A stretch of DNA of 5,486 bases from Nitrospira sp. (GCA_020697375.1 JAJFBJ010000235.1:1-5486), one strand, 5' to 3'. Counted from the stretch's first letter, positions 1 through 5,382 are shown. The notes: generated from the sequence alone by a model not told the origin. Program-made: numbers and translations.

Positions 1-1
1 C

Positions 2-733
2 GGCCCCATAACTCGAGGCCAGGTCGCTCTGGCCGAGATAAAGGCCGATCAGCGACTTGCCTGCGGTGAAGAGCAGCGCCGTGGTGAGCGCTCCTGTGGC
101 CACGTCTTTCCAGGTGAGTGGCACGTTGGGCAGGACCTTGAAGATCATCGCAAAGAGGCCAGTGGCCACAGCAAGAGCGAAGGCATTGTTGAGCACCCAA
201 AGGATCACCATAGCCCCTGAGAAGCGTGCTTCAAGGTATGATCCCAGAGCCGAAAGCCCTGCATCGACGACCAGGGACACAAGAAGCAGGAAGCCTATGC
301 CCAGGACCAGGGCGAAGCTCAGGACCCTTATCCGGATGAAGTCTGTGAAGCCGTAGCTCGGCCGCGGTGGAACCTTCCAGATAATGTTGAGGTCGTCCTG
401 CAGCTCGATCACGGCGCCGGTCACCAGCACCAGAAAGGTGAGAATGCCGATGATCGTCCCCCAAACGCCTGACTCGACCCTGGATGCGCTGGCGATCATT
501 GTCTCGATGGCTTGGCCGGCATCCTGGCCTATCATCCCGCCAAGCTCAGCCACGACGGCACCCTGAGCAGCCTCACGTCCAAAGGCGAGGCCAGCCACAG
601 CAATGGCGGTCAGCAGCATGGGGGCAAGGGAGAAGACGGTGAAGAACGCGACTGCTGCGCTGAGGCTCATGGCTCGGTCATTCCACCAGCCAAGTGCAGC
701 GGCCTTGAAGAGGCGCCACATCTCCCGGTGCAT
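2..733 (-). CDS. YihY/BrkB-family inner-membrane protein (C-terminus outside window)
   Basis: The minus strand is open without interruption from an ATG at 733 to the window edge (244 codons, no stop reached). The protein fits the YihY/BrkB family (UPF0761, once misnamed RNase BN), polytopic membrane proteins of uncertain function. Visible family features are a short cytoplasmic N-terminus (LFKAAALGWWNDRAMSLSAA), a first membrane segment at about residues 25-50, and hydrophobic segments near 91-110, 137-160, 175-198 and 211-233. The motif ELQDDLNIIWKV (110-121) and the stretch PLTWKDVATGALTTALLF (205-222) followed by GKSLIGLYLG are also present. About 50-90 residues should be missing. An internal ATG at 721 has GGGAG directly abutting it with no spacer, so 733 is preferred; its own upstream signals are AAGGA two bases away and GGGAGG about 12 bases away, neither ideal. 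A perfect general-stress promoter lies 42 bp upstream. Family assignment is firm; molecular role is unknown. Confidence 0.92.
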   Translation of the reverse strand, partial: MHREMWRLFKAAALGWWNDRAMSLSAAVAFFTVFSLAPMLLTAIAVAGLAFGREAAQGAVVAELGGMIGQDAGQAIETMIASASRVESGVWGTIIGILTFLVLVTGAVIELQDDLNIIWKVPPRPSYGFTDFIRIRVLSFALVLGIGFLLLVSLVVDAGLSALGSYLEARFSGAMVILWVLNNAFALAVATGLFAMIFKVLPNVPLTWKDVATGALTTALLFTAGKSLIGLYLGQSDLASSYGA

Positions 734-774
734 GGTCCTTGGAGGCCTCCCGAGCCGATCGTTACATCGTAGGC

Positions 775-799
775 AACGGGTAGCCTTCGGCTGGGTTCC
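775..799 (-). promoter_or_regulatory. EcfG/RpoE2-type general stress promoter for the YihY gene
   Basis: Read on the minus strand, GGAAC (799-795) is followed by exactly 16 bases and then CGTT (778-775). This matches the consensus GGAAC-N16-17-CGTT known for the alphaproteobacterial general stress sigma factors (EcfG, RpoE2, SigT). Transcription would be expected to start near 767-770, leaving a leader of about 35 nt before the ATG at 733. Both boxes match perfectly and the distance to the gene is right. Actual use is inferred. Confidence 0.75.
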
Positions 800-1100
800 G
801 CTTTTGGCGTCTGTCACGTCATCGCGTTTGAGGGCTTGGCTAGGGCGGGCCCATTTGGCCTGTCTGGTTTCCGAATGGGCCAGCCGTTCGAGGGCGTCGG
901 CGCCTTGCCCGTCTCGACCTCGGCCAACTCGGCCAGGATCTGGATGCTCTCGGTTTTGGCAAAGCGCGCAAGGCCGTTCGCTGTGCTTCGTGGCCAGGTC
1001 CTGAACCCCCTCCTTCAGCAGTTTCGCTTGGCAACCATCAGTGCCGGCTCTCCCCTGCTTCGATCGGCTTTCGGACGTCAACTGGGGTTTGGCACGCGCA
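800..1100. other. Divergent intergenic region without an intact gene
   Basis: Between the two stress promoters no frame has a convincing protein or ribosome site. On the minus strand, two pieces in different frames read like protein: KLLKEGVQDLATKHSER (around 970-1027) and FAKTESIQILAELAEVETGK (around 903-962), the latter open to a TGA at 816-814. This could be a decayed small gene with frameshifts, but it is not recognisable. No RNA gene, strong terminator or repeat was seen. Confidence 0.4.
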
Positions 1101-1125
1101 GGAACCGGTGCAGCCACGAGACGTT
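1101..1125 (+). promoter_or_regulatory. EcfG/RpoE2-type general stress promoter for the cytochrome c gene
   Basis: GGAAC (1101-1105), 16 bases, then CGTT (1122-1125): a perfect match to the GGAAC-N16-17-CGTT consensus of the alphaproteobacterial general stress sigma factor. The expected transcript start is about 1131-1134, just ahead of the Shine-Dalgarno at 1145-1149 and the ATG at 1156. It has the same spacer length as the promoter of the divergent YihY gene. Because transcription would begin after position 1108, it also argues against the longer upstream start of the cytochrome frame. Confidence 0.78.
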
Positions 1126-1155
1126 CCCCTTCGAAACAGGTTTCGGAGAATCGAC

Positions 1156-1521
1156 ATGGCAGTGCGAGTACTTGCCCTAACGCTAGTGTCCGGCCTGGCG
1201 GTCATTCCGGCCTTTGCGCAGGAAAGCGGGCAGACCGCGTTCAACAACAGCTGCCGTACCTGCCATACGATGGAGGAGGGCGACCACAGGCAAGGGCCGA
1301 GTCTGGCAGGCGTCGTCGGCCGCAAGGCGGGATCCCTGCCAGGCTACAATTATTCGGATTCGATGAAGCAGTCCGGCGTCGTTTGGGACGAGGCCAATCT
1401 GGACCAGTTTATCGCCAACCCGGACCAGGTGGTCAGCGGCAACACCATGAAGCCCTATGGCGGCATCACCGATGCCGCATTGCGCAAGACCATCGTCGAA
1501 TTCCTGAAGGCGGACGACTAG
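1156..1521 (+). CDS. Exported class I cytochrome c (c2/c550 type, monoheme)
   Basis: This 121-residue protein starts with a signal peptide (residues 1-21, hydrophobic core LALTLVSGLAVIPAF, likely cleavage AFA|QE), so the mature protein is about 100 residues and periplasmic. The single heme site is CRTCH (33-37), with His37 as the proximal axial ligand. Other class I landmarks are GPSLAGVVGRKAG (47-59), YNYSDSM (64-70), W77, the LDQFIANP helix (82-89) and the distal ligand Met98 in NTMKPYGGI. The protein should shuttle electrons in the periplasm; its partner is not shown by the neighbourhood, which has no oxidase or dehydrogenase genes. Start: GGAGA at 1145-1149 with a 6-7 base gap. An in-frame GTG at 1108 would bury the signal peptide and lies before the predicted transcript start. 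The gene is monocistronic, and no strong terminator was seen after it. Confidence 0.93.
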   Translation: MAVRVLALTLVSGLAVIPAFAQESGQTAFNNSCRTCHTMEEGDHRQGPSLAGVVGRKAGSLPGYNYSDSMKQSGVVWDEANLDQFIANPDQVVSGNTMKPYGGITDAALRKTIVEFLKADD

Positions 1522-1544
1522 ATGTGAGCTTTCAGGAGGTTGTC

Positions 1545-1605
1545 CATTCGGACCCGACCGAGGACTGGAGTTATCAAGCTTCAGATTTGCCGGAGGGTCC
1601 GAATG
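1545..1605 (+). repeat. Inverted repeat enclosing the start of the IS481 transposase remnant
   Basis: CATTCGGACCC (1545-1555) is the exact reverse complement of GGGTCCGAATG (1595-1605). A further CCG/CGG pairing (1558-1560 with 1591-1593) lies just inside a small internal loop. The right arm contains the GGAGGG Shine-Dalgarno (1592-1597) and the ATG (1603) of the remnant. In a transcript entering from upstream, for instance from the cytochrome gene, the stem would hide the translation start. Such occlusion is known for IS10 and IS50; here it is inferred from pairing alone. Confidence 0.65.
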
Positions 1606-1785
1606 AACATCCATAAGGTCCCCGTCTCACCCCGCTGCGTCGAGAGGAGTTGGCGCTTGCGGTCATAGAAGGCGCCCTTTCCCAAGCCAAAGCAGCGTTC
1701 AAATTCGCGGTGGCGACGAAGGTCGTGAGGCGGTGGGTGGAGCGCGACGAGTCCGAAACCGTGGCGACTTGACCGACCGCTCGTA
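1603..1785 (+). pseudogene. IS481-family transposase, N-terminal remnant with frameshifts
   Basis: From the ATG at 1603 the frame reads MNIHK and then continues one frame over from 1623. There it reads RLTPLRREELALAVIEGA followed by LSQAKAAFKFAVATKVVRRW and VER. This is the N-terminal winged-helix region typical of one IS481 subgroup (usually MNIHKNARLTPLRREE...). One base is missing at about 1618-1622. A second one-base loss near 1767 shifts to LTDRS (1769-1783), matching the usual GLxDRSSRP, and is followed at once by a TAG. No DDE catalytic core follows, so only about 60 of roughly 300-plus residues remain and the element is dead. GGAGGG at 1592-1597 is the original ribosome site. The left end of the element could be the TGT at 1523, two bases after the cytochrome stop, but this is a guess. 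It is a different element from the one at 3346-4630. Confidence 0.8.
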
Positions 1786-1887
1786 GCACGTAATCCAGCA
1801 TGAGATATGGCTCGGCAAGCGGCGTGTGAAGAACGCCTGCAGTGTCGCGTAGAGCCGCGCCGTCGCCTCGCTCACCGGGGAGGCCCG

Positions 1888-1906
1888 AAAAACTGTGTCC
1901 GCACAG
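1888..1906 (-). terminator. Possible weak intrinsic terminator after the kinase pseudogene
   Basis: On the minus strand, CTGTG-CGGA-CACAG (1906-1893) forms a 5-bp stem with a 4-base loop, followed directly by TTTTT (1892-1888). It lies about 35 bases after the kinase stop codon (1941). Position and T-tract are right for a Rho-independent terminator, but the stem is short. Confidence 0.4.
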
Positions 1907-1940
1907 CAATCGCCGCCTTCGTCAGAGAAAGGGGCTGGAT

Positions 1941-3267
1941 TCATCCGCCTTTCTGGGTCCCAGGAAGAGCTTGGTTTATGTTCTCCATGGGTGCAGTAAA
2001 TCGACAGATCACTCCGGTTGGCTCGTATGCGACCTCGACCTTCCCGCCGAAATCCGCCGCCAGCACACGCTCGATGAGTTGCGATCCGAAGCCCTTCTTC
2101 AAAGGCTTCGAGACCGATCTGGGGGCCGGAAAGCGAAATCCGTCCATTGCCCATCCTGTGAGGCGCAAGCGCGCCGTCGACGACGTCATGGACAGAAGCA
2201 GCGGCCATGTTCGCATCCGTAAGGATGTCGTGCGCTTTGCCGAAGGCGGCGATACGGGCATGGAATGTTTCCAATGCGGAAACCTTGGCACTGCCTCGCA
2301 GCGTTTGCGATGCGATGGCGCTGACCGTCGCAAGCGTGTTTTTTATCCGATGCTTGAGTTCGTCGTTCATCAGGCGCGCATGCTGTTCGGTGCGCACGTG
2401 ATCGGTGACGTCGACGCCTTCCACGAAGATGCCCGACACGTCGCCGCTGCACTCGACGATGGGCTGGTAGACGAAATCCAGGAACACGTCTTTCGGCTGT
2501 CCTTCGATCTCGGACGGCAAGGTCAACGGCTGCCGCCGCCCGACATAGGCCTCCCCTGTCCTGTAGACGCGGTCGAGCAGTTCGAAAAAGCCCTGTCCGT
2601 CGATTTCGGGCAATGCTTCCCGAGCCGGCTTTCCGATGATGTCGCGACCGCCGATGAGCCGCCTGTACGCCGCGTTGGCGAGTTCGAAAACGTGGCACGG
2701 GCCGCGCAAGACCGTCATGAAGCCCGGCGCTTGCTCGAATAGCTGTTCAAACCGCCGTGTCTGGTCATGGAGCGCTTGCTTTGCCAGATGCTGCTCGGTC
2801 ACATCGTTGCAGACCACCAGCACGCCCCCGACCTCGCCCTCCAGGTCGATCGGTCCATAGCTGTAGGTCCACCAGACGTTCTGTTGTCCGCCGTGCCGCA
2901 GGATCGGCACCAGACGCTCTACGTCCCATGTGGACCCCTTGCCAGCCATCACGTGTTCGATCTGCGGGCCGATGATGTGCCAGATGTAATGCCAACTCTC
3001 ACGGCCCTTTGCCCCCAAGGCGCTGGGGTGCATCTCCGGCCCCATCGTCTCGCGGTAGGCGTCGTTGTAGAACTGAATGAGGTCGGGTCCCCACCAGATC
3101 CACATCGGGTGGTTTGTGTTGAGCATCACCCGGATCATCGCCCGCAGGCTTTGCGGCCACTTTTCAGGGGACCCTAACGGCGAGCCGCTCCAGTCATAGG
3201 CCCGCATGAGCGCGCCCATCTCGCCGCCTCCGGCAAGGAAATCCGCACCCTCTCGCCCGCTACTCAA
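1941..3267 (-). pseudogene. HWE-family sensor histidine kinase, inactivated by an internal deletion and frame change
   Basis: From the TTG at 3267 (GAGGA eight bases upstream) residues 1-388 read cleanly. They comprise a region starting FLAGGGEMGALMRAYDW and containing a PAS-like domain (about 25-158, ending VVCNDVTEQ), and a second PAS (about 171-292, ending EGVDVTDH). A dimerisation/phosphoacceptor segment NDELKHRIKN follows with His306, then FGKAHDIL (342-349) and ISLSGPQIGLEA. At about 2100 the homology jumps frame and resumes as KKGFGSQLIERVLAADFGGK, ending QALPGTQKGG before the TGA at 1943-1941. The N-box (HELATNAxKYG type) and G1 region with the WxE motif, normally about 60-75 residues, are absent, so ATP binding and autophosphorylation should be lost. 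The original frame stays open to 1699, but its last ~134 residues are noise. No membrane segment is seen; it was a soluble sensor. HWE/HisKA_2 kinases often feed PhyR in the general stress response, but no PhyR gene is present here. An ATG at 3219 also has a good GGAGG, but the conserved FLAGGGEMG motif lies across it and favours 3267. Confidence 0.85.
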
Positions 3268-3345
3268 TTACCCGTTCCTCGACGCTTCAACGCACAGGTG
3301 CGAAGACCACGACAATGCCCGCATCCCATATGCCTGGGTACGTTC

Positions 3346-3424
3346 CGTTACCTATGTCTCCGGGTCGTACCCTTTGAGCGACCCGAGACATAGGTGACGT
3401 TTCGTACCGGACACATGGGTAACA
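3346..3424. repeat. Left-end repeat cluster of the IS481 element (three copies of a 17-bp motif)
   Basis: One motif occurs three times: GTTACCTATGTCTCCGG (plus, 3347-3363), GTCACCTATGTCTCGGG (minus, 3398-3382) and GTTACCCATGTGTCCGG (minus, 3423-3407, preceded by T on that strand). The first two copies plus adjacent bases form an imperfect palindrome, 3346-3367 against 3379-3399. It has one bulged base and one mismatch around an 11-base loop. These are probably the terminal and subterminal transposase-binding sites. The first copy marks the approximate left end; its outermost base is C where the third copy has T. Confidence 0.75.
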
Positions 3425-3451
3425 CTTTTCGCTTTTGGGCGGGAGGTGTTG

Positions 3452-4630
3452 ATGCCGTGGAAGGAGTGTTCGGTAATGGAGGAGCGTCTTCGTTTCGTGG
3501 CTCGTCTGCTTGACGGGGAAGGAATGAGCGAGGTGTGCCGGTCTTTCGGGATATCCCGAAAGACCGGCTACAAAATTTTCAACCGGTACAAGGATGACGG
3601 CCTGGAGGCGCTTACCGATCGCTCGCGTCGTCCGGTGCGCTACGCCAACCAGCTGCCCGATCAGATCGAGCGAATGATCGTGACAGCCAAGAAGGACAAG
3701 CCGCATTGGGGCGCCAGGAAGATCCGCGAGCTGCTGGTCAGGCGGCTGGCCGGCGATGTCCGCTTGCCCTCGAGGAGCACGGTGCATGCGGTGCTCGACC
3801 GCCACGGCTTCGTGAAGCGCGCCCGGCAGCGGCGGCGCTTCAAGGCCGAGGGCACGCCGCTGTCTTCGGCGCCTGAGCCCAACGATCTGTGGTGTGCCGA
3901 CTTCAAAGGCGAGTTCAAGCTCGGCAACGGCCAATACTGTTACCCGCTGACAGTCACCGACCAGGCCTCGCGAATGATCCTTCTGTGCGAAGCCCTCGAA
4001 TCAACGCGGGAGCAGCCCGTCATCGAGGCGTTTTCCCGGCTGTTTTCGGAACGTGGCCTGCCGGCGGCGATCAGAAGCGACAATGGGCTTCCATTCGCCT
4101 CTCCCAATGGGCTCTACAACCTCTCCAGGCTTTCGGTCTGGTGGCTGCGGCTGGGTATCGGGCTCGAGCGCATCAGGCCGGGAAGTCCGCAGGAGAACGG
4201 CCGCCATGAGCGCATGCATCGCACTCTCAAGCAGGAAACCACCCGCCCGCCCGGCATGAACAGCCTGCAGCAGCAGGTCCGCTTCGATGCTTTCGTCAGC
4301 GAATTCAACGACGAAAGGCCCCACGAGGCGATCGCAATGAAGATGCCGGCCGAGCTCTATGCGCCCGCTTCAAGAGCCTATGACGGCCTGCCCGAGATCG
4401 AGTATCCCTTCCATGACAGGGACATCCTCGTCACCGCCTGCGGCCGCATCTGCATGCACAGGAAGAAGATCAACGTCTCGACCGTGCTCGCCGGCCAGAG
4501 GCTCGGAATCAAGGAAGTCGACGACGCCATTTGGCTCGTCAGCTTCATGCACTATGATCTGGGATATATCGACCTGGAGCAGAGAACCTTGCAGACCATC
4601 GACAACCCGTTCGGCACGAGGTTGTCACCC
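3452..4630 (+). CDS. IS481-family transposase (DDE type), without its own stop codon
   Basis: The ATG at 3452 (MPWKECSVMEERLRFVARLL) has GGGAGG at 3441-3446 with a 5-base gap and matches the usual start of this subgroup; in-frame GTG and TTG codons just upstream are less likely. Numbering from that Met, a helix-turn-helix lies at about 25-46 (MSEVCRSFGISRKTGYKIF). A linker with LTDRSRRP (55-62) and KKDKPHWGARKIRELL (80-95) follows, then the RNase H-like catalytic core. The DDE residues are Asp150 (LWCADFKGEF), Asp210 (RSDNGLPFAS) and Glu248 (SPQENGRHERMH), all present, then FNDERPHEA near 285-293. A C-terminal region ends DNPFGTRLSP (384-393). The catalytic protein is thus essentially complete. 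After residue 393 the frame enters flanking DNA and stays open into proX, because the IS right end and the usual stop are gone. Any product made from this start would carry the read-through tail. Confidence 0.88.
3537..3568. repeat. Perfect 32-bp palindrome inside the transposase coding sequence
   Basis: Each half is the exact reverse complement of the other: the left arm begins GCCGGTCTTTCGGGAT at 3537 and the centre is ATAT at 3551-3554. It encodes residues 29-39 (CRSFGISRKTG) in the helix-turn-helix. It could form a 14-16 bp mRNA hairpin or a DNA cruciform just downstream of the translation start, or bind a dimeric protein. Which of these, if any, applies cannot be told from the sequence. 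Confidence 0.95.
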
Positions 4631-4867
4631 GCTACACCCGCTCGCGCGACGCCTGGCGCCGCAAGCCGCGCCTATATGGCCGAAGCGCCGGGCGATTGCA
4701 ACAGCGAAGTTAGGGCCGCCAACCCGGGCGCTCGGGCCGCTGGCGGACGCGCCGGCGACTGCCGGTGCGGCGGTGTTTCACAGCATTGCCCTGCTTCTCC
4801 GACTTGTCTGCGGGCCGGCTTTTCCTCTAAACGGCAGCCACCAGCTTCAGGAGCCCCGGGCGACGCC
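4631..4867. other. Flank between the truncated IS and proX
   Basis: This is host sequence or the scar of the IS truncation. It begins with an 8-bp direct repeat, CACCCGCT at 4626-4633 and again at 4635-4642, exactly at the point where IS similarity ends. One plus frame reads TRYTRSRDAWRRKPRLYGRS up to a TAG at 4711-4713 and looks like the end of a basic protein. It may be the 3' stub of a gene removed with the IS end, but it is not recognised. The rest holds the candidate proX promoter and ribosome site. Confidence 0.45.
4803..4831 (+). promoter_or_regulatory. Candidate housekeeping promoter of proX
   Basis: CTTGTC (4803-4808), 17 bases, then TCTAAA (4826-4831) resembles the rhizobial sigma-70 pattern CTTGAC-N17-CTATAT with several mismatches. 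Transcription would start near 4838, some 30 bases before the proX ATG, with AGGAG (4849-4853) between them. It lies outside the IS, so proX could be expressed independently of the transposase. This is a pattern match only. Confidence 0.4.
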
Positions 4868-5365
4868 ATGCCGAAGACGCAAGCCGACCTTTTCGACTTC
4901 CTCGACGGTCTTGGCATAAGCGTCTCCACCGTCTCGCACCCGCCGCTATTCACGGTGGCGGATTCGCAGGCTTTGCGCGGCGAGATAGAAGGCGCCCACA
5001 CGAAGAACCTTTTCCTCAAGGACCGGAAGGACAATTTCTTCCTGGTGACGGTCGGCGAGGAGGCGGAAGTCGACCTCAAGCGGATCCATGAGATCATCGG
5101 CGCGGCGGGCCGCGTTTCCTTTGCCAGGCCGGAGGCGCTGATGCTGCATCTCGGGGTCCTGCCGGGCGCCGTCACCGCTTTCGGGCTGATCAATGACCAG
5201 GCCGGGGCGGTCAAGTTCGTCATCGACAGCGGGCTGGCGGCAAACCGGATCATCAACGCGCATCCGCTGGTCAACGACGCCACGACATCCATTGCGGCGG
5301 GCGATCTTCTCGCCTTTGCGCGGGCGACCGGGCACGAGCCTTTCGTCTTGAAAGTCTCGGCCTGA
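4868..5365 (+). CDS. proX: ProX-type prolyl-tRNA editing protein (YbaK/ProRS-associated domain)
   Basis: This 165-residue, single-domain protein of the YbaK/INS superfamily is the usual length for stand-alone ProX/PrdX (ProXp-ala) proteins. They hydrolyse Ala-tRNA-Pro, which prolyl-tRNA synthetase makes by mistake, acting in trans in the cytoplasm. Landmarks are SHPPLFTVADSQALRGEIEG (23-42), the lysine-bearing GAHTKNLFLKDRKDNFFLV (42-60), VDLKRIHEIIGA (68-79) and SFARPEALMLHLGVLPGAVT (84-103) with the conserved PGAVTAFGL loop. The NAHPLVNDATTSI segment (130-142) with His132 follows. The ATG at 4868 is the first Met of the family domain. AGGAG at 4849-4853 is 14 bases away, rather far, and GCC ATG CCG offers no closer site. 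The same frame is open upstream into the truncated transposase, so callers may miss this start. Downstream is a thioredoxin-like gene 75 bp away, a neighbour order the annotator recalls from other rhizobia. Confidence 0.92.
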   Translation: MPKTQADLFDFLDGLGISVSTVSHPPLFTVADSQALRGEIEGAHTKNLFLKDRKDNFFLVTVGEEAEVDLKRIHEIIGAAGRVSFARPEALMLHLGVLPGAVTAFGLINDQAGAVKFVIDSGLAANRIINAHPLVNDATTSIAAGDLLAFARATGHEPFVLKVSA

Positions 5366-5382
5366 TCGCCACATGGTGGCGA
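5366..5382. other. Small perfect hairpin directly after the proX stop
   Basis: TCGCCAC (5366-5372), loop ATG, GTGGCGA (5376-5382): a 7-bp GC-rich stem beginning at the base after the TGA. No T-tract follows on the plus strand, so it is not a typical Rho-independent terminator. It could stabilise the 3' end of the proX message or cause partial attenuation before the next gene. Confidence 0.5.

Larger units (their letters stand above)
3346..4630 (+). mobile_element. IS481-family insertion sequence, right end truncated
   Basis: The element consists of the repeat cluster at its left end and one transposase gene. Its right end should carry the same terminal motif in inverse orientation, but no copy occurs between the transposase and proX. 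The similarity stops at TTGTCACCC (4622-4630). In relatives remembered by the annotator, this point reads RLSPMSPV and the DNA itself forms another copy of the motif (TGTCACCCATGTCTCCGG-like). With only one end the element should be unable to move by itself, and no target-site duplication can be identified. It lies about 80 bp upstream of the kinase start on one side and 237 bp upstream of proX on the other. Confidence 0.8.
3452..5365 (+). other. Continuous open frame: transposase - read-through linker - ProX (637 codons)
   Basis: No stop codon occurs in this frame from the transposase ATG to the proX stop. Residues 1-393 are transposase, 394-472 are low-complexity Ala/Gly/Pro/Arg-rich translation of non-coding flank, and 473-637 are the complete ProX protein. 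An automatic gene caller would report a single fused protein. The linker resembles no domain, and proX has its own start and a possible promoter. The fusion is therefore most likely an accident of IS truncation in GC-rich DNA, where stops are rare, though a fused product is not excluded. Confidence 0.8.

Noticed and set aside
782..792. Small hairpin AGCC-TTC-GGCT in the YihY promoter spacer
   Set aside because: Only four base pairs, inside the spacer of the stress promoter; expected by chance.
1090..1107. TTGGCAC resembling the -24 box of a sigma-54 promoter upstream of cytochrome c
   Set aside because: The GC of the -12 box is not at the required distance (AA is found instead).
1108..1155. 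Longer start (GTG at 1108) for the cytochrome c
   Set aside because: It lies before the predicted transcript start, lacks a good ribosome site and would put 16 charged residues ahead of a clear signal peptide.
1699..1940. C-terminal extension of the kinase frame beyond its true end (522-residue frame ending at 1699)
   Set aside because: The kinase homology moves to another frame at about 2100 and stops at 1941. The remaining residues are translation of a wrong frame and of the IS481 remnant's opposite strand.
1807..2742. 311-codon plus-strand open frame across the kinase
   Set aside because: It is antisense to the well-supported kinase; long antisense frames are common in GC-rich genes and it has no recognisable domain.
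3268..3346. Search for a stress promoter in front of the kinase (GGAAC at 3346-3342 and 3278-3274 on the minus strand)
   Set aside because: Neither GGAAC is followed by CGTT at 16-17 bases.
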